Assembly (NCBI RefSeq): GCF_002217925.1
Contig: NZ_BCMF01000002.1
Coordinates: forward strand, 62,001 to 126,000
Direction: 5' to 3'
From: Secundilactobacillus mixtipabuli
Lineage (GTDB): Bacteria; Bacillota; Bacilli; Lactobacillales; Lactobacillaceae
Length of the DNA stretch: 64,000 nt
The notes under the pieces were generated by a model, which searched no databases, had not been told where the DNA came from, and saw only the letters and a program-made list of their open reading frames with translations. Position 1 is the stretch's first letter; the number at the start of each line of letters is the position of its first letter. Below, piece by piece: positions 9,522-19,133 of this stretch. Both the position numbers and the translations under genes were made by a program.

Positions 9522-10157
9522 TTAAAAGTGAGCGACTAACTTGTAAATTGGGCCCTTTTGACTGAATTTTTCCTCATATTCCGTTTGAACGTTGCCTTCG
9601 TTGCCGTCACTATTATGCAGATCCAGCCAAACTTCATCGAAGGTCAGCCCAAAATTATTGAAACTGGTCAATGAGTATTCAAATAAACCGCGGTTATCCG
9701 TTTTGAATTGAATGCGGCCTTCTTTTTTGAGTACTTTCTTATAATGAACTAAAAAATTAGGTGACGTTAGCCGTCGCTTGGCATGCCGCGTTTTTGGCCA
9801 GGGATCTGAAAAGTTCAAGTACAACTTGTCAATTTCGCCCGCTGCAAATAAAGTGTCGACAAAAGCACCATCGGTTTCGACCAGTTGCACGTTTGGCAGC
9901 TCACTTGCCACTAATTTACGTAGTGCTGTGGCAATCACCGACTCTTGAATTTCAATTCCCAAAAAATTAATGCCAGGATTTTGCCGAGCCATTTCAATAA
10001 TAAATTGGCCCTTACCGATCCCAATTTCAACTTGAATGGGTTGCTGACTTGGGAAACGTTCCTGCCAATGGCCCAACTGTGATTCAGGATCAGTCACGAT
10101 TAGGTCTGAATGATCCTTAATGTATTTTGCAGCCCATGGCTTTTTACGTACGCGCAT
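9522..10157 (-). CDS. trmB: tRNA (guanine-N7)-methyltransferase
   Basis: SAM-dependent enzyme making m7G46 in the variable loop of tRNAs. The 211 residues are the usual size. The SAM-binding motif EIGIGKGQFI is near residue 42, LGIEIQE near 65, and the TrmB signature NFSDPWPKTRHAKRRLT near 118, followed by the C-terminal TEYEEKF. The ATG at 10157 has GGAGG upstream. It is convergent with the PepSY-like gene; ecsB lies upstream in the same direction, 107 nt away, and probably has a separate transcript. Confidence 0.97.
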   Translation of the reverse strand: MRVRKKPWAAKYIKDHSDLIVTDPESQLGHWQERFPSQQPIQVEIGIGKGQFIIEMARQNPGINFLGIEIQESVIATALRKLVASELPNVQLVETDGAFVDTLFAAGEIDKLYLNFSDPWPKTRHAKRRLTSPNFLVHYKKVLKKEGRIQFKTDNRGLFEYSLTSFNNFGLTFDEVWLDLHNSDGNEGNVQTEYEEKFSQKGPIYKLVAHF

Positions 10158-10264
10158 GTTGTTCCTCCGATTTCCATGATAAAACGACGAACTTAAATCA
10201 AGCCCGCCGTTTAAGATTACTGTTCATTTTAGGCAAACAGACCAATTGAGTCAACTGGTATTTG

Positions 10265-11476
10265 CTACTTTTTCTTTCTTAAGCGCAATGGCAAATAATA
10301 TTGCACCATGACAAAGACTTCGACTAACTCAACGACCAGTGCAATGAGACCAACCTGAAAGCTTCGGTTGGCTAAGAAAACCATGACCAAGAAAAGAATG
10401 GCTGTAATACCGGTAAGTGAAAACATGAGTCGTCTAAAACTAGCCACCCGCTGTTTTTCCGCAATGGGATACAAGTGAGTGAAGACAATATCATCAAACT
10501 GCCAGTAAAACGGAATCAGCTGGAAGCCAATCAAATAGAGGAATAAAGCCGCCAACGCAATCGGCAGCCAGGTGCCACGAACGAAGTACAGTAAAATCAT
10601 TCCCAGCAGCGTTAATCGAGAGTACAAACCGCTGAATTCGCCACTGCGGACGATACCGCGACTATAGAGGTAAAGATAGGTATTCTTAGAGGTCACCTTC
10701 ACCATGTTGAGTAACCAGTCCAAATAACGGCGTCGTTTAGCTACACCTTTGAGCATGGGAACGTTGGTGAATAGGTTGAAGAAGCGATAAACGCCCATCA
10801 TTCGGTTATTTTCCAGTGAGATGCTTTGCCACCAATCAAATGGCACTGCATCGTAGCGTTTATCCATTACGCGTAAGCTAATGGCTAAGATCAATCCCAG
10901 TAATGTACCGAGAACCGGCAGCGCATAAACACTGACGAGTAGGATCATTAACGGGACAATCCATTTGAACCAAAAGGCTTGCTTCAACCAGCCTGATTTA
11001 ACCTGAAAGCGTCTGATAACAGCCAAACTAAATAAACTGTCTTTCAACAATAATTGGGTCACAGCAATCAAGGCCAGGTCAAAAATAGGCATCGCATCGG
11101 TTACTTGAATGAATGGCAGTAAAACAAACATGCCAAATAATTCATAAATGAAGGCAAGTCCTTCACTGTACAACCGTGCACCCTTGAGATACTGACGTAC
11201 TTCCGCCTCTTTTGGCAGCAGGAAAACCACGTCAGCGTCCTGAAACAGCGTTGCGAGCCGGCCTAATTGCAGCACAAGTAATAAGACCACCACGATAACT
11301 GGTTTCGCCCACCACAAATGCGGCTGCAAAACTTTAAGACCATTAGAATAAGCCAGTCCCAGACCACCAATAAAAATCAGTAAAGCAAAGACAAAGTGAT
11401 CATTAAAGACTAGCCGTAAGTATTTAAACATTTCTTTTAAATGACTGGACAATCGCTGTCGATATAAATTATTCAT
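10265..11476 (-). CDS. ecsB: ABC transporter permease EcsB
   Basis: About 403 residues with an N-terminal cytoplasmic helix and roughly eight to ten hydrophobic segments in paired blocks, as in the EcsB family. With EcsA it forms an exporter. In Bacillus the loss of Ecs affects protein secretion, competence and intramembrane proteolysis by RasP, and in enterococci and streptococci a relative exports short peptides (family knowledge). The start lies inside the end of ecsA (8-bp overlap) with GAGGG before it, so the two are coupled. The neighbours hit, yhaH and prsA are the same as in Bacillus. Confidence 0.92.
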   Translation of the reverse strand: MNNLYRQRLSSHLKEMFKYLRLVFNDHFVFALLIFIGGLGLAYSNGLKVLQPHLWWAKPVIVVVLLLVLQLGRLATLFQDADVVFLLPKEAEVRQYLKGARLYSEGLAFIYELFGMFVLLPFIQVTDAMPIFDLALIAVTQLLLKDSLFSLAVIRRFQVKSGWLKQAFWFKWIVPLMILLVSVYALPVLGTLLGLILAISLRVMDKRYDAVPFDWWQSISLENNRMMGVYRFFNLFTNVPMLKGVAKRRRYLDWLLNMVKVTSKNTYLYLYSRGIVRSGEFSGLYSRLTLLGMILLYFVRGTWLPIALAALFLYLIGFQLIPFYWQFDDIVFTHLYPIAEKQRVASFRRLMFSLTGITAILFLVMVFLANRSFQVGLIALVVELVEVFVMVQYYLPLRLRKKK

Positions 11477-12206
11477 GCTGATCAGCCCTCGTCATCGACA
11501 TATAGATATCATCTAGGGATTCCCCCGCATCCGGCAATGCCTTGCGTAGCTCTGGCAACGTTCCTTCTGTTTTAACCGTCCCATCGTGAAGTAAAACGAA
11601 GCGGTCGCAATACTTTTCAGCAGTATCCAAAACGTGGGTCGACATTAATACGCTAGCGCCCTTGGCTTTCTGCTCGTCGATCAAGTTCAGTAAGTCGTGG
11701 ACCGCCAGTGGATCCAACCCGAGGAATGGTTCATCGATGATAAACAGTGGTGCATCCGTAATAAAGGCGCACACGATCATCACCTTTTGTTTCATCCCCT
11801 TAGAAAAGTTAGCCGGAAACCAGTCCAGCTTGTTATCTAACCGGAAAATGCTGAGTAAATGATTGGCTTTCTCCCAGGCTTGATCACGATCGAGGTCATA
11901 GGCCATCATCGTCATTTCCAGGTGCTCTTTTAGCGTCAGTTCCTGGTAGAGAATCGGCGTTTCCGGAATATAAGCAATTTGTTTTTTGTAGCCATTTTTA
12001 TCTTGATTTAGAGTTAAACCGTTAATTTTGATTTCACCCTTAAAGGGCGTAAGTAGGCCGATGATGTGGTTGATCGTTGTTGATTTACCAGCACCATTTA
12101 ACCCGATCAAACCGACTAGTTCACCATCTTGAACATCAAACGTGACTTCTTTCAATACCGGTATCTGTGAATAGCCACCGACGACTTTCGTCACCTGAAG
12201 CGTCAT
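11469..12206 (-). CDS. ecsA: ABC transporter ATPase EcsA
   Basis: A 245-residue nucleotide-binding subunit partnering EcsB. Walker A is GLNGAGKST near residue 37, the LSGGQ-equivalent is the degenerate NFSKGMKQK, Walker B is LFIIDEPFLGLD and the switch His lies in STHVLD. The SKGMKQK signature and the C-terminal SLDDIYMSM are typical of EcsA. The second ATG (12206) was preferred because AAGGG sits 6 nt before it; another ATG two codons earlier is too close to that site. A -10 TATAAT lies on the minus strand at 12248-12253. The gene is divergent from hit. Confidence 0.94.
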   Translation of the reverse strand: MTLQVTKVVGGYSQIPVLKEVTFDVQDGELVGLIGLNGAGKSTTINHIIGLLTPFKGEIKINGLTLNQDKNGYKKQIAYIPETPILYQELTLKEHLEMTMMAYDLDRDQAWEKANHLLSIFRLDNKLDWFPANFSKGMKQKVMIVCAFITDAPLFIIDEPFLGLDPLAVHDLLNLIDEQKAKGASVLMSTHVLDTAEKYCDRFVLLHDGTVKTEGTLPELRKALPDAGESLDDIYMSMTRADQHE

Positions 12207-12334
12207 GAACATCCCTTCATTTCTCTATATTTTAGTCAATTGGTTTCATTATATCATACGCAGAGGTGTATGGAATTTAGGAATAATGCGGTATACTGAA
12301 ACTAACTTTTATGATTTTTGAAGGAGGATTTAAA

Positions 12335-12772
12335 ATGATTCATAACTACGATGATGATTGCATTTTCTGCAAAATTATTAAGGGAGAGATCCCCAGTTAT
12401 ACTGTCTATGAAGATGACGATGTAAAAGCCTTTTTGGACATTTCACAAGGCACACCGGGACACACATTGGTTGTTCCTAAGACCCACGTCCCTGACATCT
12501 ATGCTTACGATGCTGATTTAGCCGCTGCGGTGTTCAGTAAGATTCCAATGATTGCGCGAGCCGTTAAGAATTCTAACCCTGAAATCAAGGGCCTCAACAT
12601 TTTAAACAATAACGGTAAGGTTGCTTACCAGTCAGTCTTCCACTCACACATTCATCTAATTCCGCGCTACACGGATCACGATGACTTCGGTATGCGCTTT
12701 AAAGACAACTCCAGCAAGTATGACGAAAAAGCCTACACTGATATTCAAAATGCCATCAAATCGCAATTCTAA
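12335..12772 (+). CDS. hit: HIT-family nucleotide hydrolase
   Basis: A 145-residue histidine-triad protein; the family hydrolyses purine nucleotide phosphoramidates and dinucleotides. The triad motif HSHIHLIPRY is near residue 98, and the Zn-type N-terminus has CIFCKIIKGEIPSY. The ATG at 12335 is preceded by GAAGGAGG, while an in-frame ATG eight codons earlier has no ribosome site. Divergent from ecsA, and followed after 14 nt by the yhaH-like gene, so the two are probably co-transcribed. Confidence 0.96.
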   Translation: MIHNYDDDCIFCKIIKGEIPSYTVYEDDDVKAFLDISQGTPGHTLVVPKTHVPDIYAYDADLAAAVFSKIPMIARAVKNSNPEIKGLNILNNNGKVAYQSVFHSHIHLIPRYTDHDDFGMRFKDNSSKYDEKAYTDIQNAIKSQF

Positions 12773-12786
12773 GGCGAGGTGAAAGT

Positions 12787-13113
12787 ATGAAACGATTTTT
12801 AGTCAGTACCCTGCTCACCGCGGGGACGTCATTAGCCATTCATTTATACCGCAAGCAGCAGTCGCCCATTGACTTTATCCAAGAAACAGCCGACCGCTTT
12901 GAACAAAAGAAAGCTGCTTTAAGCGACGTTAAACGGCAAAGTGACGAAGTCAAAGCGCGTTTAGCTGCCTTTCAAGCCGAGCTTAAAAGGGCCCAGCCCG
13001 CTATCAACAGCATTGAATCAGCAGTCGATCAGTTTCAGTTTAAAATTCAACCGCACCTCGATGCCATTGATAAGCGGCTTGACGCTCTAGGAAAGCCCAA
13101 ATCAGATCAATAG
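12787..13113 (+). CDS. YtxH/YhaH-like membrane-anchored coiled-coil protein
   Basis: A 108-residue protein with a short N-terminal hydrophobic anchor (LVSTLLTAGTSLAIHLY) followed by a charged helix rich in K, Q, A and E. That layout is typical of YtxH-domain proteins. In Bacillus yhaH sits at the same place between hit and prsA and affects envelope stress and sporulation, but similarity at sequence level is too low to be sure. RBS GGCGAGGTGAAAG. Function unknown. Confidence 0.7.
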   Translation: MKRFLVSTLLTAGTSLAIHLYRKQQSPIDFIQETADRFEQKKAALSDVKRQSDEVKARLAAFQAELKRAQPAINSIESAVDQFQFKIQPHLDAIDKRLDALGKPKSDQ

Positions 13114-13144
13114 AAGTATTCAATTTTTATTAAGTTCCCTTTAC

Positions 13145-13176
13145 AACTGAAAATTAATTTCAGTTTATGTTATATT
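13145..13176 (+). promoter_or_regulatory. Putative prsA promoter with overlapping inverted repeat
   Basis: An inverted repeat AACTGAAA-N5-TTTCAGTT (13145-13165) overlaps a possible -35 (CTGAAA) placed 18 bp before TATATT (13171-13176). An operator at a promoter is the simplest reading; the regulator is unknown. Confidence 0.4.
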
Positions 13177-13233
13177 AAGTAAGATGTCCCAACGGGATGA
13201 AACTAATCTAAAGAAATGGATGTGTTTTCGGAT

Positions 13234-14118
13234 ATGAAAAAATGGTTCGTTGCTCTTGCAGGTGTCATGTTAAGTTTGACCCTTGCAGCTTGCGGTAGCA
13301 AAACAGTTGCCACCACTTCAGGCGGTAAAATTACAGAAAGTCAATTTTATAGCAGCTTGAAAAATACGTCTAGTGGTAAGCAAGTCTTACAACAGATGAT
13401 CTTGAACAAAGTGCTTGATAAGCAGTTTGGCAGCAAGGTCAAAGATTCAGATGTTACCAAAGAATACAATAACTATAAGAAACAATACGGTTCATCATTC
13501 AACAGTGTTCTGCAACAAAGCGGTATGACTGCTTCTCAATTGAAGACGCAGATCAAATCCAACTTACTTTTGAAGGAAGCTGTTAAGGCTAACACCAAAG
13601 TAACCGATGCACAACTTAAGCAGCAGTTCAAAGGTTACCAACCAAAGGTTACGGTTTCTCACATCTTAGTTTCTAAGAAATCAACTGCTGAAAATGTTAT
13701 CAAGCAGTTGAAGGATGGGAAGAGCTTCGCTTCATTAGCTAAGAAGTATTCTACCGACTCTGCTACTAAGAACAAGGGTGGCAAGTTGGATCCATTCGAC
13801 AACACCGACACTCAACTTGATTCAACCTTTAAGAAGGCTGCCTTCAAACTGAAGACTAACCAGTACACAACTACCCCGGTTAAGACTTCTTATGGCTACC
13901 ACGTCATCAAGATGGACGACAACCCTGGTAAGGGTACTTACAAACAACATGAAACTGAACTTAAGAACCAAATCATTGATAAGCGCATGAACGACAGCGC
14001 AACATTGAAGAGCGTTGTTTCTAAAGTCCTTAAAAAGGGTAACGTTTCAATTAAGGATAGTCAATTACAAAACGTCCTTGCTGACTACTTGACTTCAAGC
14101 AGTTCATCAAAGAAGTAA
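13234..14118 (+). CDS. prsA: PrsA foldase lipoprotein (parvulin-type PPIase)
   Basis: Extracytoplasmic chaperone that folds secreted proteins at the membrane surface. The lipoprotein signal ends in the lipobox LAAC ([20 protein letters not shown]), and an N-terminal helical chaperone domain follows. The parvulin domain runs from about [12 protein letters not shown] to [12 protein letters not shown] with GGKLDPF in the middle, and the C-terminus is Ser/Lys-rich. About 294 residues, the normal length. The ATG at 13234 gives a classical signal peptide; an in-frame ATG at 13216 (six residues longer, MDVFSD) cannot be excluded because neither has a strong ribosome site. It follows hit-yhaH as in Bacillus. 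Confidence 0.96.
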   Translation: MKKWFVALAGVMLSLTLAACGSKTVATTSGGKITESQFYSSLKNTSSGKQVLQQMILNKVLDKQFGSKVKDSDVTKEYNNYKKQYGSSFNSVLQQSGMTASQLKTQIKSNLLLKEAVKANTKVTDAQLKQQFKGYQPKVTVSHILVSKKSTAENVIKQLKDGKSFASLAKKYSTDSATKNKGGKLDPFDNTDTQLDSTFKKAAFKLKTNQYTTTPVKTSYGYHVIKMDDNPGKGTYKQHETELKNQIIDKRMNDSATLKSVVSKVLKKGNVSIKDSQLQNVLADYLTSSSSSKK

Positions 14119-14140
14119 GTTAACGTAACGGGTATCAAAT

Positions 14141-14176
14141 AAAAAAGATCGGCCAAATATTGGTCGATCTTTTTTT
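14141..14176 (+). terminator. Bidirectional terminator between prsA and yhaM
   Basis: A 15-bp stem with one G-U pair (AAAAAAGATCGGCCA / TGGTCGATCTTTTTT) and a 5-nt loop, bordered by A6 and T7. It serves the convergent genes on either side. Confidence 0.9.
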
Positions 14177-14177
14177 G

Positions 14178-15155
14178 TCATTCCTGGTTATCTTGCTCAC
14201 CAATCTGCGGTTCGTTTGGCCGGTAGAACGAACGGCCGTCCATCGCAAATAACCGTTCGCCAAATTCACCGGGAGCTGTATGTTCAATTGCATTCGTCAT
14301 CATCATAATTGAAGCGTCTAATTCATCCAATTGATGCAGCACTTCGGCTTCTAATAAACGCGGCCGAACTGGCGACCCATATTCCAACAAACCGTGGTGC
14401 GCGAGAATCATGTGTCTCAGTAAAACAACATTTTCATTATTTAAATCAAATTTTAGTTCATTGCAGGCAGACACAATTTCGCCATCTACAATGCTGATAT
14501 GCCCTAACAGGTTTCCTTCTACCGTGTACTGGGTAGAAACAGGACCAGACAGTTCAATCACTTTGCCTAAATCGTGCAGGATAGCACCCGCGTAAAGTAA
14601 CGGTGCATCAAGGGTCGGATACTGTTTCACCACACTATGTGCCAAGCGCAGAATTGACAGCGTATGATAAGCTAATCCGCCTTGGAACGCGTGGTGATTA
14701 CGTTTAGCCGCCGGATACGTGAAGAAGGCGTCCCGATGTTTGGCAATGAGGAAACGAACGATGCGGTTCCAAACTTGGTTGGTGATCTCGAAAACGACTT
14801 GATTGAGTTCATCTTCCATCTCACTGGCTTTCATTGGCGCGTGAACGACAAAATCACTTGGATCATGCGGTTCATCAGCATTGGCCAGCCGTAGTGAACC
14901 AATCTTAACTTGTGGGGATCCCTGATAATTTTCCCGTTTGCCAGCTAGTCGAACGACTCGGCCAGCTTGATAGCGTTCGATATCAGCAGTACTGGCATCC
15001 CAAAACTTGCCAGTAATTTCACCCGACTGGTCTTCAAAGGTCAAATCGAGATATTGCTTGCCATTTTTGGCCACCCGAACACTCACATTCTTTAAAAGTG
15101 CCATCAGATTCATCTGCTCACCAACTGCGTAAGCCATTAATTGTTTATCTGCCAT
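14178..15155 (-). CDS. yhaM: 3'-5' exoribonuclease YhaM (OB fold + HD domain)
   Basis: Trims short 3' single-stranded tails of RNA (and DNA) with Mn2+ or Co2+. The 325 residues begin with an OB-type nucleic-acid-binding domain (to ~residue 90), then the HD domain: H in NHHAFQGGLAYHT, the HD pair in GAILHDLGKV, and the later H in RHMILAHHG. RBS GAGGGGG. Downstream of yhaO and yhaN on the same strand, the Bacillus order; 37 nt separate it from yhaN, consistent with one operon. Confidence 0.95.
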   Translation of the reverse strand: MADKQLMAYAVGEQMNLMALLKNVSVRVAKNGKQYLDLTFEDQSGEITGKFWDASTADIERYQAGRVVRLAGKRENYQGSPQVKIGSLRLANADEPHDPSDFVVHAPMKASEMEDELNQVVFEITNQVWNRIVRFLIAKHRDAFFTYPAAKRNHHAFQGGLAYHTLSILRLAHSVVKQYPTLDAPLLYAGAILHDLGKVIELSGPVSTQYTVEGNLLGHISIVDGEIVSACNELKFDLNNENVVLLRHMILAHHGLLEYGSPVRPRLLEAEVLHQLDELDASIMMMTNAIEHTAPGEFGERLFAMDGRSFYRPNEPQIGEQDNQE

Positions 15156-15192
15156 GGTTAGTCCCCCTCGTTTAAACTAATTCTACATTTTT

Positions 15193-17844
15193 TCAAACTG
15201 ACTTGCCAGCTAACTGGTAGATCTCGTTATCTGCCACAAGTGCTAGATTATCATGGTTAGCCGTCAGATAAATAACCTGACTCGTTTGCGCCAGCTGTTT
15301 CAGCATCGCCATTGCAGATTGTGTCCGCTGCCGGTCAAAGTTGACAAACGCATCGTCAATAATAATCGGCATGGCGATCACATCCGCCATCACCTTGGTA
15401 AAGGCAAACCGTAAGGCAACATAAAGCTGTTCTGCGGTCCCACTGGATAATTCACCAACGTCAAAGGTCAAATCGTCCGCGCGGGTCACTTGAACTGTTT
15501 GATCCGTAAAAATAATCTGCCGGTACCGATTCCCAGTAATTTGCTTGAAGAATCCTTCAGCCACTTTAATAATCTGCGGTTGGCGACCTTGAGAAGCATT
15601 GATCAGTGTTTGATCGATCCAGTTGATCAAGAGCTTCTTGGTCAGCCACTCATCCGTTAAAACAATGATCTCCGTTTGCAAATCCGCTTGCTGCTGCAAC
15701 AGCGTTTGGTACTTATCACTAGAGGCCAGCCGTTGCAGCTGATACTGCTGCTGACTCGACTGATTCAGTAATTCAGACTGTTGCTGCTGTTTAGCCGACT
15801 GCTGCATTTGAATTTGTCGAATGGTCGCTTTAAGGTCCTCTTGTGATCCACTATTGTCTAATATCTGCCGCTCGTTTTCCGACAGCTGTGCATTCAGTAT
15901 GGCTCGGCGCTGATTTTGCTGAGTAATGGCTTGATCTCGCTGGTACTGCTGTTCGAATTCAGTCAATGTGGTGACTCGATACTGAGTAAATAAAGCCGTT
16001 AGCTCACCTTGTTGACGTTGTAACTGCTTTTCAAGCTCGGTCTGCCGTTGCGTACTCGTCGTCAACGCTTCGTTTGCCCAATGCAGCTGCTGACCCTCAT
16101 CCCGTCTTTCGGACAGAAATTGATCGATCTGCTGCAGCTGATAAGCGTAACTGCCGCTTAAACTGATCACTTCACCAGCAAATTGCCACTGGGTCAGAAA
16201 AGCGCGAACATTTTGACTGAGCTGGTTTTGCTGCTCCTGTAACCGAATCTGCTGGGCATTGGCCGCTTGAAATTGACCAATATCAGTCTGTAAATCAAGC
16301 CAACGTTCAGGCGCAAAACCTTGCAGCCCATGTTCAGCTCCAAATTGTGTGACCTGTGCGTCTGCATCAATCAATTGCTGATCAAGTATTGCCAGTTTCC
16401 GGCGGTCTTGATCCAATTGGGAGGACAATAAGGCCATTTGAGAATCAATCGCGGATTGCTGATTGCCGGTAATAATGGGCTTAAAGATGCCATAACCCGC
16501 GATCAGCATTCCCGTAATGCCACCAATGGTACGCAGAATGCCACTGAGCGTAAATAAGCAGACTAAGACCACCACGGCACCGAAAATAAGCCATTTCAAA
16601 TCCATTCCGGAAGACGTATCACTCGCCGCTTTTTGGCGTAGTTGCTCAAATGCTCTTTGGCGTTCCTGTCGCTGGTCGGCTCTCGAATCCCGTTCAATAC
16701 TTAAATGCTGCTGTTGATCAAATAAACCGGCAATTTGTTGTTGCTCGCCTGACGTTAACGCTTTTAAATCGCCTAAAGAGGAGCCATATTGCTGTGTCAG
16801 TTTATCTAATTGCTGACTAACGGTTGCCAGCTGCGCTTCATTTGACTGCTGGCGTTCTGCCAGCTGCTTCATAGCTGGCATTTGGGTTGCTAACTGGTCA
16901 ATTTGCTGCTGATGCGCCGTATAAAATTGCTGTGCTTCACTAGAAGTATGCGCTGCTTGTTGCTGCTTGATCGTTTCTGCTTGAGCTGTTAAGTCCTGCT
17001 TTAGTTGTTTAATCGCCGTTGCTAGGCGAGTTGCTTTTTGCCAGTCAGCAGTGCTGATCAAGTTTTCTGAACGAACTGGTGCTGTCGTTTTAAGCTGTTG
17101 ATACTGCGGATAAATTGAAATTAACCGCTGATACTGGTTAAATTCGCCGGTCATTTTTTTTAATTGCTGTTGGGTTTCAGTCAAGTTTGCTGTGGTTTGC
17201 TGAGCATCAGTCTGCAGGGTTTGATACTGTTGAAATTGCGCCTTAGTCGTACTGATTTTTGCTGATAATTCATCGTATTCTCGCAGCAGCCGTACAAGGG
17301 GCTGAACACGGCCTCTCGGTTTGTAAAGCTCGCCCGCTGAAGCCGTCAGCTCTTGCGTCAGGCTGATCCAGTTTTCACTGCCGATCGCGCCAATTCGCTG
17401 AATTCGCCGCACGAGGTCAAACCGGTTCAAATCAAAAATAGCTTGTAATTCCCGTTCACCAAAGCAAAAGATTTGGAAAAATAATTCCTTGTTTAGGGGT
17501 TGTAATAATTGCGCCAAATCATCTTTAGTTAGTGGCGTATCCGTCGTTAAATTGCGAAAAGTAACGTGGCCGCCGTGCGTACCGCCTATCCGTTTAAGCC
17601 AGTAATCGTTTTGAGCATGACTGAAGTAAAGCTCGCCACCATATTGTGACCCCTGTTTCGGCTGGTACATCGCATACCGGTGCTTGGCGGTCTCAAAGCC
17701 AAACAGCATACTAGTAATGAAGGCCACTAAAGTTGATTTACCAGCCTCGTTTTCGCCGTAGAGGAGTGAAAACTGATCAGACAGGTTGATTGTTTTATCA
17801 TGAAATTTACCAAACCCGTATATTTTAATCGTCGTGATCTGCAT
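15193..17844 (-). CDS. yhaN: SbcC/RAD50-like ATPase YhaN
   Basis: An SMC-like ATPase of about 883 residues that pairs with the YhaO metallophosphoesterase, by analogy to SbcCD. The N-terminal P-loop is YGENEAGKSTLVAFI near residue 28. Long Q-rich coiled-coil arms (about residues 180-400 and 480-700) flank a hydrophobic stretch (LKWLIFGAVVVLVCLFTLSG), so it may be membrane-attached at the hinge, unlike SbcC. The C-terminal head carries the signature LSSGTAEQLYVAL and Walker B PIIIDDAFVNFD. The ATG at 17844 has GGAGGAAG upstream and overlaps yhaO by 20 nt. In Bacillus the operon is linked to DNA repair and sensitivity to stress; the exact role is unknown. Confidence 0.9.
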   Translation of the reverse strand: MQITTIKIYGFGKFHDKTINLSDQFSLLYGENEAGKSTLVAFITSMLFGFETAKHRYAMYQPKQGSQYGGELYFSHAQNDYWLKRIGGTHGGHVTFRNLTTDTPLTKDDLAQLLQPLNKELFFQIFCFGERELQAIFDLNRFDLVRRIQRIGAIGSENWISLTQELTASAGELYKPRGRVQPLVRLLREYDELSAKISTTKAQFQQYQTLQTDAQQTTANLTETQQQLKKMTGEFNQYQRLISIYPQYQQLKTTAPVRSENLISTADWQKATRLATAIKQLKQDLTAQAETIKQQQAAHTSSEAQQFYTAHQQQIDQLATQMPAMKQLAERQQSNEAQLATVSQQLDKLTQQYGSSLGDLKALTSGEQQQIAGLFDQQQHLSIERDSRADQRQERQRAFEQLRQKAASDTSSGMDLKWLIFGAVVVLVCLFTLSGILRTIGGITGMLIAGYGIFKPIITGNQQSAIDSQMALLSSQLDQDRRKLAILDQQLIDADAQVTQFGAEHGLQGFAPERWLDLQTDIGQFQAANAQQIRLQEQQNQLSQNVRAFLTQWQFAGEVISLSGSYAYQLQQIDQFLSERRDEGQQLHWANEALTTSTQRQTELEKQLQRQQGELTALFTQYRVTTLTEFEQQYQRDQAITQQNQRRAILNAQLSENERQILDNSGSQEDLKATIRQIQMQQSAKQQQQSELLNQSSQQQYQLQRLASSDKYQTLLQQQADLQTEIIVLTDEWLTKKLLINWIDQTLINASQGRQPQIIKVAEGFFKQITGNRYRQIIFTDQTVQVTRADDLTFDVGELSSGTAEQLYVALRFAFTKVMADVIAMPIIIDDAFVNFDRQRTQSAMAMLKQLAQTSQVIYLTANHDNLALVADNEIYQLAGKSV

Positions 17845-19054
17845 CGTTTTCTTCCTCCAAACGTGATTGAGCCAATAAATCATTCTTGGCTTGATCCATT
17901 AACTTAGCCGTTGTTTTGGGGTCTCGTAAATGATTCGCAATAAACGCGTACTGCATTAATTTACCGGCTGTCATTTCGACGTTGTCCGGCGTAAAGACAG
18001 TCTCCTGCGCCCGTTGCCAGTAGGCCGCGTCCAGCTTAGCATACCGCACGGGTTGACTGCTGGGCTGAACCGTCACTTCGTAAACCCACGCTTGAGATTG
18101 ACGGTAGGCTTTTTTCTGTGCCTGATCCAGGCGTTCAAGCCAGGTCCCGTCATTTAATCGGCTTAGCAAACTGGCAGATAGTTTTTCAATACCAGTTAAT
18201 TTCAAATCGATAAGTTGAAAAACAGCTGTCTTCATTTCTAATAAAGCTGCTTGAACAGCCTGAATCAGACTGTCATCCGTAGTCTCTTCATCAACTGCCA
18301 GCGACAGTGAAGCCCAGCGCACCTGATCGACTGCCACAAATTGCCGCCTTAACTGCTGACCTTGGGAACTAACGAGTTGATAGCCGTGCTCACCTGATTC
18401 AAGTTTATGCCGCCCCTGAATCGTCCCCGAGTAAATAATGGGTGGCTGTTTGGCTAAGACGCCAGGTTTATGAATATGGCCCAAGGCCCAGTAATCATAG
18501 TTAGTCGCTGCCAGCTCCCCAACGGTAAACGGCGCGTAATGGTTAGACTCCCCCTGTTTCTGGGCACCATGCAGCATTCCAATCTGAAAATCAGCTGTGC
18601 TCCGTTTAGGAAACTTTTCAACGACGTCTTCTTCAAGCCAGCGATCAGCATAACTAAAACCACTGATGGCTACCCGGCTATGGTCAGCGGTGGTCAGTAA
18701 TTCAGTCGTCACGTCACTGCCAAAAACGGTGACGCCCTCTGGTAGGGAAAGCGTCTGGTCAGCCGTTAAATAATCATGGTTGCCAAAACTCACAAAGACC
18801 GCGATTCCAGCATCGATCAGCCGCTGCAATTGTTCATTTAAGAACACTTGAGCCGAGACACTTTGAGTCTCACGGTCAAATAAGTCACCAACAAGTAAAA
18901 CAAAGTCTACTTGCTCGTCGATAGCATCCGTGACCATTTTTTCAGTCGCCTTAAACGGTGCTTCGTGTATCTGCTGCCATAATGCTTTAGGCAGCCGTTG
19001 CAAGCCTTCAAACGGGCTGTCTAAATGTAAATCCGCAGCGTGAATAAATTTCAC
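17825..19054 (-). CDS. yhaO: YhaO-type DNA repair exonuclease (metallophosphoesterase)
   Basis: A 409-residue SbcD/Mre11-like nuclease. The metal motifs are DLHLDSPF at the N-terminus, VGDLFDRE (near 54), GNHDY (near 94), GMLHG (near 160) and ALGHIHKPG (near 198). It starts with GTG (19054) after AGGAG. Upstream of, and overlapping, yhaN, its likely ATPase partner. A second pair of the same general kind, sbcC/sbcD, lies at 36.8-41.1 kb, so the cell has two such complexes. Co-transcription with yhaN and yhaM is likely. Confidence 0.93.
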   Translation of the reverse strand: MKFIHAADLHLDSPFEGLQRLPKALWQQIHEAPFKATEKMVTDAIDEQVDFVLLVGDLFDRETQSVSAQVFLNEQLQRLIDAGIAVFVSFGNHDYLTADQTLSLPEGVTVFGSDVTTELLTTADHSRVAISGFSYADRWLEEDVVEKFPKRSTADFQIGMLHGAQKQGESNHYAPFTVGELAATNYDYWALGHIHKPGVLAKQPPIIYSGTIQGRHKLESGEHGYQLVSSQGQQLRRQFVAVDQVRWASLSLAVDEETTDDSLIQAVQAALLEMKTAVFQLIDLKLTGIEKLSASLLSRLNDGTWLERLDQAQKKAYRQSQAWVYEVTVQPSSQPVRYAKLDAAYWQRAQETVFTPDNVEMTAGKLMQYAFIANHLRDPKTTAKLMDQAKNDLLAQSRLEEENDADHDD

Positions 19055-19069
19055 TGTTAGTCAACTCCT

Positions 19070-19102
19070 AAAAAACGCCGAAGAAAGTTCTTCGACGTTT
19101 TT
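19070..19102 (-). terminator. Terminator upstream of yhaO, after the YheA-family gene
   Basis: Hairpin with arms AAAACG-x-CGAAGAA and TTCTTCG-x-CGTTTT (one internal mismatch), flanked by A and T tracts. It ends transcription of the minus-strand gene at 19134. Confidence 0.85.
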
Positions 19103-19133
19103 AATCTATTTCACCCAGCCATCAAATACCTAT

